The notes under the pieces: model-generated | The model's input: only the letters and a program-made list of their open reading frames with translations | Databases searched by the model: none | Told to the model about the DNA's origin: nothing | IMG/VR virus record: IMGVR_UViG_3300043502_000004 | Coordinates: 1-59,229 of that record | Source: a virus | DNA: 59,229 bases | Direction: 5' to 3' (one strand) | Made by a program: the position numbers and the translations under genes | Shown here: positions 49,493 through 57,953 of the stretch, piece by piece | How the letters are laid out: each line of letters opens with the position of its first letter | Numbering within the stretch: position 1 is the stretch's first letter

Positions 49493-49532
49493 AAAAAGAA
49501 CCCCCCTGTTGCTGGCAGGGGGGTTCTTTTTT
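49493..49532. terminator. Strong bidirectional terminator
   Basis: AAAAAGAACCCCCCTG pairs perfectly over 16 bp with CAGGGGGGTTCTTTTT around TTGCTGG. T-runs exist on both strands. It ends the tRNA transcript before the regulator gene. Confidence 0.9.
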
Positions 49533-49576
49533 GTCGGACCTGTGGTCTATGGTGATCTCTCGTGAGAGGGGGGCCT

Positions 49577-49990
49577 GTGGAGCCTGACACTGAGATTGAA
49601 GCCTACGGTCGGTACGCCTGGGAGAACGGTGAGCTGAAGGCGATGCGGGAACGCCTCGGCCTGTCCCACAACGCCATGGCCGAGTTCCTGGGCACGTCTC
49701 AGGCCACGTACAAGACGTGGGAGTCCGGCCAGGTCGCCGTGTACCGCAGCACCTGTCAGCGGATCGGACGCTTCCTCCTCCTGGCCCGACGCCAGCTGGA
49801 CTACCTGGCCGAGTACGACTGTGACGTGTCGACCTTGACCCCGTTGCACAAGGTGGCCGGGCAACTGGGCGTGCCCCACGAGATCCTGATGGCCCGCTAC
49901 CGCGATGGCCTGTTCAGCGCTGACGACCTGGGGATCCTGGGCCTGTGGGTGGACCGGGAAGACCTGGCCCTGATCGCTGAAGTCGTATGA
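49577..49990 (+). CDS. XRE-type HTH regulator, about 137 aa
   Basis: GTG 49577 follows GAGAGGGGGG; an upstream GTG at 49562 is possible. Residues about 15-65 (LKAMRERLGLSHNAMAEFLG then TSQATYKTWESG) are a Cro/CI-like HTH, followed by a helical C-terminal domain (LTPLHKVAGQLGVPHEIL). As the first gene of the replication block it may control early transcription, perhaps through the C/G operators. Confidence 0.8.
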   Translation: MEPDTEIEAYGRYAWENGELKAMRERLGLSHNAMAEFLGTSQATYKTWESGQVAVYRSTCQRIGRFLLLARRQLDYLAEYDCDVSTLTPLHKVAGQLGVPHEILMARYRDGLFSADDLGILGLWVDREDLALIAEVV

Positions 49991-50145
49991 GCGAGAAGGC
50001 CTGCGCCCCGATCCCGTGTCCCTCCTTCGAGGAGGTGGAGCTGATCGTCACTGCTGTCTGTGACTGCCTCGGACGCCTGCCTCCCGGCGAGCTGTACGCC
50101 CCAGGTTGCCGGGTCCATGACCCGGCCGAGGTGGACCAGTCGTGA
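49987..50145 (+). CDS. Small Cys-containing protein, 52 aa
   Basis: ATGA overlap with the regulator and GTGA overlap with the nuclease gene. The product has C6, C11, a CDC pair and a later Cys, suggestive of zinc binding, and an acidic centre. The tight coupling on both sides supports the gene. Confidence 0.6.
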   Translation: MSEKACAPIPCPSFEEVELIVTAVCDCLGRLPPGELYAPGCRVHDPAEVDQS

Positions 50146-50978
50146 CTGACTGCGTCGCCTGTGGCGGTGTCCTCAACCCAGTGCTGGCCCCGGCGGTCAT
50201 CCACCCGAGCTGTCTCATGGTGGAGGAGCCGGACGGCGGGGACTCGTTCTCGTCTCTGCTCAAGCAGCAGTTGACGGACATCATCCGCTGGTACGACGGG
50301 GAGAACCCGCGGTCCAAGCAGCAGGCCATCGGACCCTCGGAGATCGGGGACCCGTGTGACCGGCGCCTGGGCATGCGACTGGCCGATGTGCCACCGGTCA
50401 ACACCCGGTTCGACCCGTGGGCCGGGATTGTGGGCACTGCCCTGCACTCCTGGCTGGAGAAGGCGGTCACGGCCTGGGGCAAGGAGCAGGGGTCGGAGGA
50501 CTGGCACACGGAGACGACGCTGATCCTGAACGAGTTCATTGAGGGTCACGCTGACCTGTACAACGTGGAACACAAGGCGGTCATTGACTGGAAGTCAGCG
50601 TCGAAGGACGTGATTCGGATGTCCGAGTTGCACGGTCCTTCACCTGGCTACATGATCCAGACTCACCTGTATGGGTACATGTTCGAACAGGCCGGCATCC
50701 CCGTGGAAAGGGTGGCCCTCGTCTTCCTTCCCCGGGCCGGCTGGCTCCGGGAAATGTACGTGTGGTCCGCTCCTTATGAGCGGGATGTGGCTGAGAATGC
50801 ACTCAGTCGCCTGTACCGAATTGCGCAACAGGTCGTGGATCTGGACGTATTGACGCAGAGTCATAGGTGGGAGCAGGTTGACCACACTCCTGGCAAAGGG
50901 TGTGCCTTCTGCCCCTGGTTCGACTCTCACCGAGACCCGGAAAGGGCAGCCGATGACACGGGTTGTCCTGGCAACTAA
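50142..50978 (+). CDS. Cas4/RecB-like PD-(D/E)XK nuclease, 278 aa
   Basis: H102 (TALHSW), GHAD with D138, and VIDWKSAS with D149 and K151 are the RecB-type nuclease motifs. C72 together with C254, C257 and C275 match the iron-sulphur cluster ligands of Cas4/AddB-type nucleases. An extra Cys cluster (C4, C7, C24) lies at the N-terminus. It is likely a phage exonuclease for recombination, encoded with an SSB-like protein and primase-helicase. Confidence 0.85.
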   Translation: MTDCVACGGVLNPVLAPAVIHPSCLMVEEPDGGDSFSSLLKQQLTDIIRWYDGENPRSKQQAIGPSEIGDPCDRRLGMRLADVPPVNTRFDPWAGIVGTALHSWLEKAVTAWGKEQGSEDWHTETTLILNEFIEGHADLYNVEHKAVIDWKSASKDVIRMSELHGPSPGYMIQTHLYGYMFEQAGIPVERVALVFLPRAGWLREMYVWSAPYERDVAENALSRLYRIAQQVVDLDVLTQSHRWEQVDHTPGKGCAFCPWFDSHRDPERAADDTGCPGN

Positions 50979-51003
50979 CAAGAGATGGGGAAGGGGGTGG
51001 AGG

Positions 51004-51270
51004 ATGAACGAGGAACTGATCTCTGAACTCTCCGAGGCGATGAAGCGTCGGGAGAAGGCGCAGGCTGCGGTCGCTCGCTGGACCGATCAGCTGAATGACG
51101 CCAACGAGGACATCAAGGAACTGTCGGGCCGTATCACGGCGGCGGCAGAAGACGATGAAGTTGACGAGGAAGAAGACGCGGAACCTGAGGTGGAGAGCGC
51201 CGGTGTTGAGGCGCCGTACTACCACGACGAGGAGCCGCGGTTCTTCCAACCAGCACCGGTACCGGAGTAG
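51004..51270 (+). CDS. Coiled-coil acidic protein, 88 aa
   Basis: ATG 51004 follows GGAAGGGGGTGGAGG. Residues 1-45 form a coiled coil (LISELSEAMKRREKAQ); the rest is very acidic with a final aromatic Pro-rich tail (RFFQPAPVPE). It lies between nuclease and SSB-like genes and may be an accessory subunit in replication or recombination. Confidence 0.65.
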   Translation: MNEELISELSEAMKRREKAQAAVARWTDQLNDANEDIKELSGRITAAAEDDEVDEEEDAEPEVESAGVEAPYYHDEEPRFFQPAPVPE

Positions 51271-51286
51271 GAACAGGAGCAGGCAC

Positions 51287-51928
51287 ATGGCATTTGAAGT
51301 GGATGACCCTGGAGCTGGCGGTGAATACCTGGACCCCAAGGGGATCTTGGGCCACCTCCTGGCTGTCTGGGCGATCAGGTACATCGAGCACTCTCCGACC
51401 CGGCACTCGGTCCCGGGGCGCAACTCGGATGTGATCGTGGTGGACGGGGTCGACCTGGACCAGGTCGACTCGGACGGGTACGAGGGCGTGATCGGGCGCA
51501 ACTCGTGGTGGCGCCAATCTCGGTTGATCATGGTTCTGAAGAAGCGGGTCGGGCTCCCCAATCCGATCTTGATTCGGTTGAGTAAAGGCACCCAGTCCAA
51601 CTCTCCGTACGAGCTGCACACGCAGAGCGCGGACAAGGAGGCGATGAGTCGCTTCCGGGCCTGGTGCGAGCGCAACCCGGACTTCGTGCCCTCGTCCCCG
51701 GGCGAGGTCGAAGCCAACCCGGTCCAGCCACAGACAGTGGCGCCGCTGACACAGAAAGCCTGGGGCGGCGGTCCTGGACCACAGACCCGGATCGAGGAGA
51801 CGCCGCTGGAGGCTCAGGCACGCCTGGCCCAGCAGCCAGCCCCGACGTCCGATGTCCTGGCCCGCTTGCGTGGCCTGGGCAAGGTCAACCACCAGGATCA
51901 GCCTCAGAATGAGGAGATCCCGTTCTGA
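51287..51928 (+). CDS. SSB-like protein, 213 aa
   Basis: ATG 51287 has AGGAGCAGG upstream. A beta-rich N-terminal domain (about 1-110) carries IVVDGVDLDQVD and RLIMVLKKRVG, and the C-terminus is a Pro/Gln-rich linker ending EEIPF, the acidic tip by which SSB proteins recruit partners. It probably binds single-stranded DNA during replication; classical OB-fold homology is not obvious. Confidence 0.7.
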   Translation: MAFEVDDPGAGGEYLDPKGILGHLLAVWAIRYIEHSPTRHSVPGRNSDVIVVDGVDLDQVDSDGYEGVIGRNSWWRQSRLIMVLKKRVGLPNPILIRLSKGTQSNSPYELHTQSADKEAMSRFRAWCERNPDFVPSSPGEVEANPVQPQTVAPLTQKAWGGGPGPQTRIEETPLEAQARLAQQPAPTSDVLARLRGLGKVNHQDQPQNEEIPF

Positions 51929-52115
51929 AATCCCCCAGGGTTGATGGTCAACTGAATATCGATCTATGGGACTGTATCGATGGGTTTGTCAAGCCCCTGG
52001 TGTAGTCGAAGGACAGGTGGCAGTCTGGGTTCACCTGACTTGGGACACGGTTAAGGGGACCCCCGCAGGCTTTTTGGCTCAGCTATTCGGGGGCCCCCCC
52101 TAGAAAGGAACCGAG
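51929..52115 (+). promoter_or_regulatory. Leader region of the primase-helicase gene
   Basis: About 190 bases without a gene. It has GTTGATGGTCAAC, two ATCGAT sites (about 51958 and 51976), a T-run GCTTTTTGGC and a C/G hairpin at 52055-52098 just before the AAAGGAA ribosome site. It may hold the promoter of the primase operon or an origin; there is no clear TTGAC/TATAAT pair. Confidence 0.45.
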
Positions 52116-54563
52116 ATGAACGTAGCAGAAGTTGCCCGGATCTGGCAAGCATCCGGGGTCTCGGTTATCCCAATCCTGGCCAACCAGACCAAGCGCCCGG
52201 CGATCCGCTGGAGCCCGTACATCGCGACCGCCCCGACCCTGGACGAGGTCCATGACTGGTGGGGCAACGGCAAGACCTGGGGCCTTGCCCTGATCTGCGG
52301 CGGTGTGTCCGGCGGCCTGGAGATGTGCGAGATCGAGGGTCGTGCCCTCGATGGGAAGTCCATGACCGAGGTCATGAACCGCATGGACGAGACTGGGGCT
52401 CGCCACATCTGGGAACTCCTCTCCGGCCCGGAAGGGTTCACTGAAACCTCCCCCTCTGGAGGTCTGCACTTTCTGTACCGTATCTCGGACCACGAGGTAC
52501 CTGGGAACACCAAGATCGCCCAGAAGGCTCGTGACGAGGAAGGTAACCGTCTGTGCCTAGTCGAAACACGTGGCCACGGCGGCTACGTGATCACCGCGCC
52601 AACGAGCGGTATCTGTCATCCCTCCGGCGAAGCCTGGCAGCTGCTTCAGGGTCAGTACGGGAAACTCCCAGTGATCACGTGGCAGGAGCGCAACCTGTTC
52701 CACCAGGCCCTCCAGCTGGCCTTGGACGAGACTCCGGCCCCGCCCTCGTCGCCTATTGCAGCTACTGCGACCGGGACCTCTTTGCTGCCGTTCACTCCTG
52801 GTGGTGCCCCCAGCGTCCACGGCCTGAGTCCCGGTGACGACTTCGAGGCCCGGGTCGACTGGCACGACATCCTGGCCCCCTCCGGCTGGCGGGTGTCCCA
52901 CAAAGGCCCCGGCAACGAGCGGCACTGGACCCGACCGGGCAAGGAGATGCGGGACGGCACCTCAGCCACCACGGGCCGGGCGAATGACCGGGACCGGCTG
53001 TACGTGTTCAGCACCTCGACCGAGTTCGAGGCCGAGGTCCCGTACACCAAGTTCGGTGCCTACGCCCTGCTGAATCATGGCGGGGATCATCACGCTGCCG
53101 CCCAGTCCCTGGTCCGGCTGGGATATGGGGATCGTCTGCCCCCGGTCACAGTCGACGTGGACGAAGTGATGATGCCCAGGAACGTGGCTACGGCCCCAGA
53201 GCCTGAAGAGTTCACCTTCGATGACCTGGGCAACGCGATGCGGTTCAAGCGCTACGTGGAGGGCCGGTACCGCTGGATCTACGAGGAGAAGAAGTGGTAC
53301 CGGTGGGACGGGATCCGCTGGGTCCAGGACCACGGCGACAGCATCGTCACTGAGTTCACGAAGATGACCATCGGCCTGATGAAAGAGGCCAAGGCGAACG
53401 GTGACCAGGAGCTGCTGAAGTGGGCCAAGGCGTGTCGACACAGTCGACGCGTGAATGCGGCCATCACCTTCTCCAGGGCCTTCGGCCTCACCTTCTCCTC
53501 CAGCGAGTGGGGACCGAACCGGAATCTGCTGAACCTCCCCAACGGCACCATGGATCTTCACTCCGGCGAACTGTTGCCGCACGACAAGGACAACCTCCAG
53601 GTGCACCTGGCCGGCGCGGAGTTCGAGCCGGAGGCCGAGTGCCCGAAGTTCGAGGAGTTCATGGAGGCCGCCGTCCCGGACCCGGGGATGCGCACCTACG
53701 TCCAGCGGGCGCTGGGGTACTCCATGCTGGGGGACGCTGACCAGCGGGCCCTGTTCGTGCTCTACGGCCCCTCGGGCACGGGCAAGTCCACGCTGGTGGA
53801 GACCATGCAGCACGTGTTCGGTTCCTACGGCACCACGGCTCAGGCCGGGACGTTCCGCAGCATCAGGAACGAGAAGACCCCGACCAATGACCTGCACGAG
53901 CTACGCGGGCGCCGGTTCGTCACCAGCTCGGAGACAGCCGAAGGTGCCAACTTCGACGAGGAGCTGTTGAAGCGACTGACCGGGCGCGACCAGGTCAGGT
54001 CCCGGGCTCTGTACCAGGAGTCTCAGGAGTGGGTACCGGAGTGCACCCTGTGGCTGGCGACCAACAACGCACCCCGGTTCAACTCTGACGACAACGCCAT
54101 CTGGTCCCGGGTGAAGTTGATCCCGCTGACCACGGTGTTCCTGGGCCAGGATCAGGTCTTTGACTACGCCCGTACTGTCCTGGCCCCAGAGGCGGCCGGG
54201 ATCTTCAACTGGCTCCTGGAGGGGTTGCGGCAGTTCCTGGCCCACGGCCTGGGGGAACCGACGCAGCTGACCCAGCTGACCGCGGATCACCGGGTCAGTT
54301 CCGATTCGGTGGCCCGGTTTGTGGCCGACAAGCTGGCCGATGGGTCCTATGTGGAGAGTGGCCGGATCAAGGCCAACGACATCTACCTCGGGTACGCGGA
54401 ATGGTGCCGGCAGGTGGGTGAGCGGAGCCTCGGGTCGCGCCGGTTCATGTTCCGCATGGAGTCGGCGATGCCGCAGTACACGAAGATCAGGGACGAGTCA
54501 GGGACGTGGATCTATCAGGGCCTGTCCCGGCCGGTGACCCAGTGGCTCCAGTCGGTGTCGTAA
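52116..54563 (+). CDS. Prim-pol / D5-type SF3 helicase (primase-helicase), 815 aa
   Basis: The N-terminus (VARIWQASGVSVIPI, then DWWGNGKTWGLALICGG and LEMCEIEG) is a bifunctional primase-polymerase domain. A central region leads to the D5 N-terminal domain and the SF3 helicase with Walker A GPSGTGKS at 551-558 and VTSSETAEGANFDEELLKR as the following motif. A C-terminal winged-helix segment (ANDIYLGYAEWCRQVG) is usual. It should initiate and unwind phage DNA replication. Confidence 0.9.
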   Translation: MNVAEVARIWQASGVSVIPILANQTKRPAIRWSPYIATAPTLDEVHDWWGNGKTWGLALICGGVSGGLEMCEIEGRALDGKSMTEVMNRMDETGARHIWELLSGPEGFTETSPSGGLHFLYRISDHEVPGNTKIAQKARDEEGNRLCLVETRGHGGYVITAPTSGICHPSGEAWQLLQGQYGKLPVITWQERNLFHQALQLALDETPAPPSSPIAATATGTSLLPFTPGGAPSVHGLSPGDDFEARVDWHDILAPSGWRVSHKGPGNERHWTRPGKEMRDGTSATTGRANDRDRLYVFSTSTEFEAEVPYTKFGAYALLNHGGDHHAAAQSLVRLGYGDRLPPVTVDVDEVMMPRNVATAPEPEEFTFDDLGNAMRFKRYVEGRYRWIYEEKKWYRWDGIRWVQDHGDSIVTEFTKMTIGLMKEAKANGDQELLKWAKACRHSRRVNAAITFSRAFGLTFSSSEWGPNRNLLNLPNGTMDLHSGELLPHDKDNLQVHLAGAEFEPEAECPKFEEFMEAAVPDPGMRTYVQRALGYSMLGDADQRALFVLYGPSGTGKSTLVETMQHVFGSYGTTAQAGTFRSIRNEKTPTNDLHELRGRRFVTSSETAEGANFDEELLKRLTGRDQVRSRALYQESQEWVPECTLWLATNNAPRFNSDDNAIWSRVKLIPLTTVFLGQDQVFDYARTVLAPEAAGIFNWLLEGLRQFLAHGLGEPTQLTQLTADHRVSSDSVARFVADKLADGSYVESGRIKANDIYLGYAEWCRQVGERSLGSRRFMFRMESAMPQYTKIRDESGTWIYQGLSRPVTQWLQSVS

Positions 54564-54570
54564 CCAGGAT

Positions 54571-54598
54571 TTGACGAGTTCTCGGATTGTGCTACAGT
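54571..54598 (+). promoter_or_regulatory. Promoter upstream of first ParB-like gene
   Basis: TTGACG (54571-54576), a 16-base spacer and TACAGT (54593-54598). A palindrome TACCCCC-CCCT-GGGGGTA (54606-54623) lies just after, about where transcription would start. Here the C/G element is at the start site, not in the spacer. Confidence 0.65.
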
Positions 54599-54640
54599 TT
54601 CTCCATACCCCCCCCTGGGGGTAAAGAGAGGAGGAACTCT

Positions 54641-55447
54641 ATGAGGCACGTCCGCATCGACGACGTCATCGTTGCACGCAGCGATGCCGCCGCAGCGGAG
54701 CCACTGCCTGCGGGGCTGCCCAGGAAGGCGTACACCGAAGTCATCATCGTCCGGGACGACATGGTCCTGATCGATGGGCTCCGACGTCTGCTGTGGCACC
54801 GGGCGCAGGGACACGAGGTTGTCCCTGCCGTCGTTGTCAGCACGTTCCTGGAGGCAATGGAGCAGCTCGGTCCGCAGCACGCGAACCGACACGAGCGCAT
54901 CACCGCCATCCGGACCTGGAACATCATCAGCGTCCTGTTGGACTACGCCCGCATCTGGGGCCGACAAAAGGCCAGTGGGGGCTGGATCGAGGGGCCAGAT
55001 GGCACCAAGATCCATGTTGCCGGTGGAGACCCGAGAAACAGCATGCGTAAGCGGCTGGCAGTCAACCTGCACGTTCCGGAAAACAAGATTCAAGCAGCTA
55101 TGTTCCTGTACAAGCGGGTCGACGCTGGCGACGAGGTTGCCCAGGCACTGGCGGTCCGCGTGGAAGCCGGAGAGTTCGGCGCCATCCACGCCACCCGCCT
55201 GTACCGAACCCCGCACAACCTGACCGGCAACGTCACCGTCAAAGCCGAGCAGCGCATCATCCTGGAACGAGGGACCGAAGCGTTCGAGGCGCAAGTGAAC
55301 AGTCTGTCCAAGCTAGGACACCCCCTCGTGGTGCCTACAGAGGAACTTCGCGAGGCCGTCGACCGGCTCGTGAAGGCACGCGGCCAACTGAGCACCCTGC
55401 TCTCTGGCTTCCGCTCCATCCTGAAAGAAAGAGAGACCAATGGCTAG
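54641..55447 (+). CDS. ParB/Srx-like DNA-associated protein, 268 aa
   Basis: ATG 54641 follows AGAGAGGAGG. The N-terminus (EVIIVRDDMVLIDGLRRLLWHRAQG) resembles the ParB/sulfiredoxin fold, in which phosphate or CTP is bound. The middle is helical with KRLAVNLHVPENKIQAAMF and ends in a coiled coil. With the next gene it forms a tandem pair driven by the promoter at 54571. Confidence 0.65.
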   Translation: MRHVRIDDVIVARSDAAAAEPLPAGLPRKAYTEVIIVRDDMVLIDGLRRLLWHRAQGHEVVPAVVVSTFLEAMEQLGPQHANRHERITAIRTWNIISVLLDYARIWGRQKASGGWIEGPDGTKIHVAGGDPRNSMRKRLAVNLHVPENKIQAAMFLYKRVDAGDEVAQALAVRVEAGEFGAIHATRLYRTPHNLTGNVTVKAEQRIILERGTEAFEAQVNSLSKLGHPLVVPTEELREAVDRLVKARGQLSTLLSGFRSILKERETNG

Positions 55448-56309
55448 TACCAAGACCCCCGCGTTCGTCGAGCCGCAGGCCGGCGACGAAGACTTCGCCC
55501 TCCCGGTCTTCGACCTGGGCCGCAGTGAGGTTCGCATGGTCCCCGTCTCCAAGCTGGAGATCGACCCGAAGATGCAGCGAGACCACCTCGACGTGCGCAA
55601 GATTGAGCGGATCCTGCGCGACTACAACCCGGACGCGCTGGGCATCATCACCGCCTCTGAGCGCAACGCAGCGGAGACCGTCATCCTGGACGGCGCCCAC
55701 CGCCACCGCGCCACTGTGGAGAACACGGAAGGCCAGGGCACGCTCCTGACCCGCGTCTTCAAAGGCCTCACCCGCCGGGAAGAGGCAGTGCTGTTCCTGC
55801 TGCTCAACTCCGGTAATCAGCCCAACCTGCTGGACAAGTTCCGGATCAACCTGGTGGCTGAGGACCCGGTGGCGGTGGGGATCGACAACATCGTCAAGCA
55901 GTTCGGTCTGGGCATCGGCCCGGCCAACCTCGACAACCAGCTCCAGTGCGTCGGCGCCCTGCGTCGGGTCTACATGCTCTCCCTGAAGGGTGAGTACGAC
56001 CCGAACCTGCTCGACCTGAGCCTTCGCGCCCTCATCAACGCGTGGGGCCGGGACAGCCAGGCAACACAGGCCGTCATGGTCGAGGGCATGGCCCTCTTCC
56101 TGGCCAAGAACATGGCCAACGTGGACTACGCCCGCGTCTGGACCAAGCTCAAGGAGTACTCCGGTGGGGCGCAGGGCCTGCACGCCAAGGCTCGGGCCAA
56201 TGCCGCCAACCGCGGCATGCGGATGCCACACTCAGTGGCCGACCTGATCACCGACGCCTACAACAAGGGCCTCAACAGCCGCAAGATGCCGGTGTGGGTC
56301 GGTAGGTGA
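55440..56309 (+). CDS. ParB-like (DUF6551-type) protein, 289 aa
   Basis: VPVSKLEIDPKMQRDHLDV, then TVILDGAHRHRATVE, is the ParB N-terminal pattern where the GEHR/DGxHR residues bind nucleotide. The remainder is helical (REEAVLFLLLNSGNQPNL), as in DUF6551 phage proteins. It overlaps the first ParB-like gene by 8 bases. The two may form a heteromer in DNA replication, partition or modification. Confidence 0.75.
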   Translation: MASTKTPAFVEPQAGDEDFALPVFDLGRSEVRMVPVSKLEIDPKMQRDHLDVRKIERILRDYNPDALGIITASERNAAETVILDGAHRHRATVENTEGQGTLLTRVFKGLTRREEAVLFLLLNSGNQPNLLDKFRINLVAEDPVAVGIDNIVKQFGLGIGPANLDNQLQCVGALRRVYMLSLKGEYDPNLLDLSLRALINAWGRDSQATQAVMVEGMALFLAKNMANVDYARVWTKLKEYSGGAQGLHAKARANAANRGMRMPHSVADLITDAYNKGLNSRKMPVWVGR

Positions 56310-56545
56310 CACGAGGCAAGAGGATGAGTCCGGTGCACTTTCACGTGTGCCGGCTCATCCTCAAGCTCGACCTGATCCCGCGCTACGGCCGGGTGATCAG
56401 GCTACGACCCCTACCCGAGGTCACCCAGTGGCGCTACATGCGGTATGGCTTCTGGGGGTTCTACCTCCTGGACCGGCTCAACTGGCTGGGACTGTACGAG
56501 CTGGAGTCGGAGTATCGGCACGCAGTGAAGGAGAGCAATGGTTAG
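56306..56545 (+). CDS. Basic/aromatic small protein, 79 aa
   Basis: GTG start in a GTGA overlap with the ParB-like gene. A basic, Tyr/Trp-rich protein (RYMRYGFWGFYLLDRLNWLG) with a short acidic end. It overlaps the lipoprotein gene by 8 bases. The function is unknown. Confidence 0.6.
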   Translation: MTRGKRMSPVHFHVCRLILKLDLIPRYGRVIRLRPLPEVTQWRYMRYGFWGFYLLDRLNWLGLYELESEYRHAVKESNG

Positions 56546-57113
56546 ACTCGTAACGGCTGTGCTGGTGGCAGCCCTGGCCGTCATGTCCGGGCCCACCGCC
56601 TGCGACAAGTACGACGTCTCCGCCGGATCGTCAGGCGGAGACTCGGCCGGGAGCAACCAGCCGGCGGCACAGTGTGTCCTCGGCGAGGTGCAGATGAACC
56701 CGGTCGCCTACCAGGCGACCGCGCCCGAGGTCTACAACTACGCCATCTTCGTTGAGGTTGAGGACGCAGACTGTGGCTCGATGAAGTTCAAGGACCAGAT
56801 GGCCATTGACCGGGTGGGTTCGTACGGGAAGCCAGAGAAGTTCATGGTCTTCGATGACGGGAAGTCTGGGGTCATCTACCACACCTCCCCGTACAAGACC
56901 GGGGGCATCATCGAGAAGTCGATACCGCATCACCTGAGCGTGGAGGCTAGCGTCGTCGTGACGCCGGCCATGCTGAAGGCTGGTGCCGCCTGGTTGACCT
57001 GTCGCGTTGAGCGCAACGGCACCCTGGTGGCGGGGCTCGGACAGGTAGGTCTGGCCAGAGTCGCCATCACCGGGGTCGGTATGCACACCGTGGTGTGCGT
57101 GGTACTGACCTAG
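56538..57113 (+). CDS. Lipoprotein, 191 aa
   Basis: A short basic start, hydrophobic core and lipobox SGPTAC (C22) predict a membrane-anchored lipoprotein. The mature part is beta-rich with three further Cys. No family is recognised. Phage lipoproteins often act in superinfection exclusion or cell-surface change. A bidirectional terminator follows. Confidence 0.7.
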   Translation: MVRLVTAVLVAALAVMSGPTACDKYDVSAGSSGGDSAGSNQPAAQCVLGEVQMNPVAYQATAPEVYNYAIFVEVEDADCGSMKFKDQMAIDRVGSYGKPEKFMVFDDGKSGVIYHTSPYKTGGIIEKSIPHHLSVEASVVVTPAMLKAGAAWLTCRVERNGTLVAGLGQVGLARVAITGVGMHTVVCVVLT

Positions 57114-57117
57114 AACG

Positions 57118-57155
57118 AAAGAAGGCCCCAGGACCGTAGTCCTGGGGCCTTCTTT
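57118..57155. terminator. Bidirectional terminator
   Basis: AAAGAAGGCCCCAGGA pairs perfectly over 16 bp with TCCTGGGGCCTTCTTT over CCGTAG. It separates the converging lipoprotein and DUF2637-like genes. Confidence 0.9.
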
Positions 57156-57159
57156 GTGC

Positions 57160-57849
57160 TCAGGCAATTGCCAGCTCGGGCTCCGCAACCGGCTTCGGTC
57201 GCAGCTCACCGAGGACCGTGTAAACGTAGTTCACGCTCACGTTAGCCTTGGCAGCCAGCTCCTTGGCACTGATGCCAGGGAACATGGCGTACATCTGAGC
57301 CACGCGCGCCTTGCCGCTGGCCTTGGCGTCCGGAGCCTTAGGCTCGGACTTCGGCAGCTTCAGCACAGTCCCAGCGATCTGGGCCTCCTTGGCGAGGATG
57401 GCGTCCTTCAGCTCCAGCAGCGTGATCGAGCCGACGATCATGAGAGCGTCGATTGAGGCTGGCAGCAGGAATGCAGCCAGCTGATCCCCGCCGGTGTGGT
57501 CGAAGATCGCGTCACGCTGGTGGAAGTAGGACAGTGCCGCCATGATCCCGGAGATGAAGGTCGTAGCAATCGGTCGACCCCAACGCTTGGGGTGGAACCA
57601 CTTGTACTGACTCTGCATCGGCGCCCGGGAAACCAGTTCGAAGGCGAGGAACAGGATGGTCGGCGGCATCAGCGCGATGATGATGCCGACGACATCTTTC
57701 TGGGCGTGCAGGACGTTGCCGAGGGCCGAGGCGACGAATCCGAAGATCATGACTCCGCGGGCCAGGTGCGAGATCCAGATGTACTCCTTGAGCTTCTTCT
57801 CCAGGGGGGACAGCTCAGCTTTCCCGCCCCGGCTCTTGATACCTGCCAT
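57160..57849 (-). CDS. DUF2637-like membrane protein with C-terminal HTH, 229 aa
   Basis: ATG 57849 has AGGAGG upstream. A basic start (SRGGKAELSPLEKKLKEYIW), then several hydrophobic helices (ARGVMIFGFVASALGNVL; GIIIALMPPTILFLAFELV; PASIDALMIVGSITLLEL) and a C-terminal HTH-like segment (ISAKELAAKANVSVNYVYTVLG). This resembles the DUF2637/Spd-type proteins of Streptomyces plasmids. It has its own C/G-spacer promoter at 57954. Confidence 0.75.
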   Translation of the reverse strand: MAGIKSRGGKAELSPLEKKLKEYIWISHLARGVMIFGFVASALGNVLHAQKDVVGIIIALMPPTILFLAFELVSRAPMQSQYKWFHPKRWGRPIATTFISGIMAALSYFHQRDAIFDHTGGDQLAAFLLPASIDALMIVGSITLLELKDAILAKEAQIAGTVLKLPKSEPKAPDAKASGKARVAQMYAMFPGISAKELAAKANVSVNYVYTVLGELRPKPVAEPELAIA

Positions 57850-57870
57850 GGTTCCTCCTGGTGTGGTGAA

Positions 57871-57895
57871 GCCCCGCGGGTCGGTCCCGCGGGGC
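57871..57895 (-). promoter_or_regulatory. Leader hairpin of the DUF2637-like gene
   Basis: GCCCCGCGGG pairs with CCCGCGGGGC over 5 bases in the 5' leader, 21 bases before the ATG. It could influence translation or RNA stability. Confidence 0.5.
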
Positions 57896-57953
57896 TCGTA
57901 AAAAGGATTGGGCTGGGGCGACACTCTCTCGGTGTCCGCTCGCCAGTGATTGA

